Assembly (NCBI GenBank): GCA_012797725.1
Contig: JAAZON010000115.1
Span: 1 to 8,679, forward strand
Length of the DNA: 8,679 nt
Source: SAR324 cluster bacterium
GTDB taxonomy: Bacteria; Bdellovibrionota; UBA2361; JAAZON01
Direction: 5' to 3'
This document shows, one piece after another, positions 7,691-8,679 of the stretch. The notes beneath the pieces were generated by a model. That model worked only from the letters and a program-made list of their open reading frames with translations. It was not told the DNA's origin and ran no database searches. The position numbers were made by a program, and so were the translations under genes. Numbering within the stretch: the stretch's first letter is position 1; each line of letters begins with the position of its first letter.

Positions 7691-8371
7691 CTAAAATTTA
7701 CCAGGGGCAAATTTTTCAAGTCTTCGCCTGGCAAAATCAGCACTCGCTTCATGAAATCCTCTTTCAATCATAATACGAGCCGATTGCCAACCAGCGTCTT
7801 CTCCCCGTTTTGAAATTCGAGTATCTAAATTGAGTAGATTCTCATTCAATGCCTTGTCCTTAAAGACGAAGTCTCCCATCCAGATGGAGCGGCCATCACT
7901 TATTCGTAGAATCTGCATGGAGAAACTAAGTTCTGCTGGATTCTCCGAACCCAATGACGAGCCCCGTCTTTCTTTAAACTGATGCAGTGTTGTGCAAAGA
8001 ACCGCGTCACTCCCGTAAGATGGCCCTTTTGCCTTTGCGAAATTAAGACAGGCTCCAGGATTTTCACCATTGAAGTCGTTTAAAAATCTCTGGTCAGTTG
8101 ATATCTCCATATCCAGGTCGCTCTTGAAAGCATTCACAAGAGCATCATAAAAGATCCTGGCATTTCTTGACTGCTCTCTCGTGTTAGCATCAAAGGCCAA
8201 TGGGAGAATTAATAGAGAGTTAATGCTTAAGATTCCTGACGCATCGCCACTATCTCCAACAAAATTACCTGTGTTTGTTCCATAACGTGGAACAGTAGAT
8301 GAATTTAAACTACATGAAACAAGAAAAATGCAAAGAAAAGCGAATGATATCAGTAGATTAATTTTCCTCAT
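7691..8371 (-). CDS. Predicted outer-membrane lipoprotein, no named family recognised
   Basis: I place the start at the ATG at 8371 (226 residues) rather than the upstream ATG at 8416, because it has GGAG eight bases upstream and begins a textbook lipoprotein signal: MRKINLL, a hydrophobic run, then lipobox LVSC at 17-20. Cys20 is followed by Ser, not Asp, so sorting to the outer membrane by the Lol pathway is expected. After a Ser/Gly/Asn-rich spacer (21-48) comes an alpha/beta domain: a strand LLILPLAF at 53-60, a helix about 67-84, YGSDAVLCTTLHQFKERRG at 119-137, LSFSMQILRISDGRSIWMGD at 148-167, and a basic C-terminal helix (195-221). This pattern, a strand ending in ILP, then gaDavl, then tGr-iW, recalls small lipoproteins with a TolB-N/LpoB/GNA1162-like fold, but this is a guess from pattern only. 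It is the first gene of the minus-strand cluster, 43 bp before ftsK. Confidence 0.85.
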   Translation of the reverse strand: MRKINLLISFAFLCIFLVSCSLNSSTVPRYGTNTGNFVGDSGDASGILSINSLLILPLAFDANTREQSRNARIFYDALVNAFKSDLDMEISTDQRFLNDFNGENPGACLNFAKAKGPSYGSDAVLCTTLHQFKERRGSSLGSENPAELSFSMQILRISDGRSIWMGDFVFKDKALNENLLNLDTRISKRGEDAGWQSARIMIERGFHEASADFARRRLEKFAPGKF

Positions 8372-8398
8372 GAGATTCTCTCCGAAAAGAACAGCTAT

Positions 8399-8428
8399 AT
8401 TATGGTGCAAGGACATAGCTTTTCACAA
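8399..8428 (-). promoter_or_regulatory. Candidate sigma70 promoter for the lipoprotein-ftsK cluster
   Basis: On the minus strand TTGTGA (8423-8428, 4 of 6 to TTGACA) is followed after 18 bases by CATAAT (8399-8404, 5 of 6 to TATAAT). Transcription would start near 8392, about 20 bases before the ATG at 8371. This placement keeps the Shine-Dalgarno in the message and argues against the longer start at 8416, which would lie upstream of the transcript. Seen in sequence; activity is inferred. Confidence 0.45.
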
Positions 8429-8450
8429 TCATGTAATTTTACAAGCCCAT

Positions 8451-8483
8451 ATGAGCCCCAAAAGCTGGCTTCTTTTGGCTCAT
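8451..8483. repeat. Inverted repeat / stem-loop in the divergent intergenic region
   Basis: ATGAGCC (8451-8457) pairs with GGCTCAT (8477-8483), and AAAAG (8460-8464) with CTTTT (8472-8476), leaving a two-base CC bulge and a seven-base loop. The inner part AAAAGCT (8460-8466) can instead pair with AGCTTTT at 8487-8493 or with AGCTTTT at 8417-8423, so the structures exclude each other. It lies between two divergent genes, so it is not a terminator for either. A protein-binding palindrome is the simplest reading. Confidence 0.55.
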
Positions 8484-8511
8484 GAAAGCTTTTATACTAA
8501 CAACAACGAAA

Positions 8512-8539
8512 AGGGCCATAGTTGAAGAGACCCGGCCCT
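8512..8539. repeat. Inverted repeat AGGGCC / GGCCCT
   Basis: AGGGCC (8512-8517) and GGCCCT (8534-8539) are perfect complements separated by 16 bases. The right arm runs directly into the TGGCAC of the sigma54-like element. Six-base arms alone could occur by chance; the position beside the promoter-like element is what makes it worth noting. Confidence 0.4.
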
Positions 8540-8554
8540 GGCACTCTTTTGGTA
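8539..8554 (+). promoter_or_regulatory. Possible sigma54-type (-24/-12) promoter for the plus-strand gene
   Basis: TGGCAC (8539-8544) is a perfect -24 box. With the required spacing, the -12 box is TGGTA (8550-8554) against consensus TTGCA, so the GG is present but the key GC is GT. Transcription would begin near 8565, leaving a leader of about 60 bases before the ATG at 8625. A competing sigma70 reading is TTGGTA (8549-8554), 17 bases, AATGAT (8572-8577), also imperfect. AT-rich hexamers at 8599-8609 look like -10 boxes but would start transcription inside the ribosome binding site. Confidence 0.25.
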
Positions 8555-8624
8555 CTTGATTTTAAATCCCAAATGATTTTACGCTTTCCGATGACTCATA
8601 AAATATAAACTAGGAGTTTTAAGT

Positions 8625-8679
8625 ATGCGAGCAACTGAAAAAATGATTGAAGCTTTATCCCAGTTATTAGAAAGCTTCA
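8625..8679 (+). CDS. Start of an unidentified plus-strand gene, cut by the window
   Basis: An ATG at 8625 preceded eight bases upstream by AGGAG (8612-8616) opens a frame that runs to the window edge, 18 codons: MRATEKMIEALSQLLESF. The frame looks like an amphipathic helix, with no signal peptide or motif. Eighteen residues are too few to recognise a family. It is transcribed divergently from the lipoprotein-ftsK cluster and is preceded by the sigma54-like element. Confidence concerns it being a real start, not its function. Confidence 0.65.
   Translation, partial: MRATEKMIEALSQLLESF

Noticed and set aside
8372..8416. N-terminal extension of the lipoprotein from the ATG at 8416
   Set aside because: The ATG at 8371 has a better ribosome binding site and gives a proper lipoprotein signal, and the candidate promoter lies inside the extension.
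8328..8525. Plus-strand open frame of 65 codons across the lipoprotein start and intergenic region
   Set aside because: It overlaps the lipoprotein signal sequence antisense and has no recognisable features or ribosome binding site.
8512..8550. Rho-independent terminator reading of the AGGGCC/GGCCCT repeat followed by CTCTTTT
   Set aside because: The T-run is short, begins after a gap from the stem, and no gene reads into it on the plus strand within the window.

Overview
The window reads as a stretch of an ordinary chromosome from a Gram-negative bacterium. It carries LolA, the periplasmic lipoprotein carrier, and a predicted outer-membrane lipoprotein, so the cell has an outer membrane. 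The ftsK-lolA adjacency is a familiar proteobacterial order. The moderately AT-rich composition, the actinobacterial-style type of transaldolase and the lipoprotein with no named family fit a deltaproteobacterial-grade lineage in the broad sense. That placement is inference; nothing in the window fixes the genus. No mobile element, tRNA, rRNA or CRISPR array was seen.

Layout. Seven genes run on the minus strand, in transcription order from right to left: a predicted lipoprotein (7691-8371), the DNA translocase FtsK (5071-7647), LolA (4239-4940), RimO (2769-4226), a family 2 glycosyltransferase (1942-2730), transaldolase (794-1924) and 6-phosphogluconolactonase (1-710, cut by the window edge). 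Gaps are 43, 130, 12, 38, 17 and 83 bp. I saw no convincing terminator between them, so they could form one long operon or two or three overlapping units. The 130-bp gap before lolA is the best place for an internal promoter. The grouping mixes envelope and division functions (lipoprotein, FtsK, LolA), ribosome modification (RimO), sugar transfer (GT2) and the pentose phosphate pathway (Tal, Pgl).

Right edge. A 253-bp divergent intergenic region (8372-8624) separates the lipoprotein gene from the first 18 codons of a plus-strand gene (8625 onward) with a good AGGAG ribosome binding site. It holds a plausible sigma70 promoter toward the lipoprotein gene, a stem-loop with an alternative pairing partner, a second inverted repeat, and a sigma54-like -24/-12 element pointing toward the unidentified plus-strand gene. 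This is the most information-rich non-coding part of the window.

I do not see a clearly new biological system here. The points most worth a second look are the divergent regulatory region, an orphan Shine-Dalgarno and mini-ORF in front of pgl, the acidic linker and motor-domain insertion in FtsK, and the extended N-terminus of RimO.
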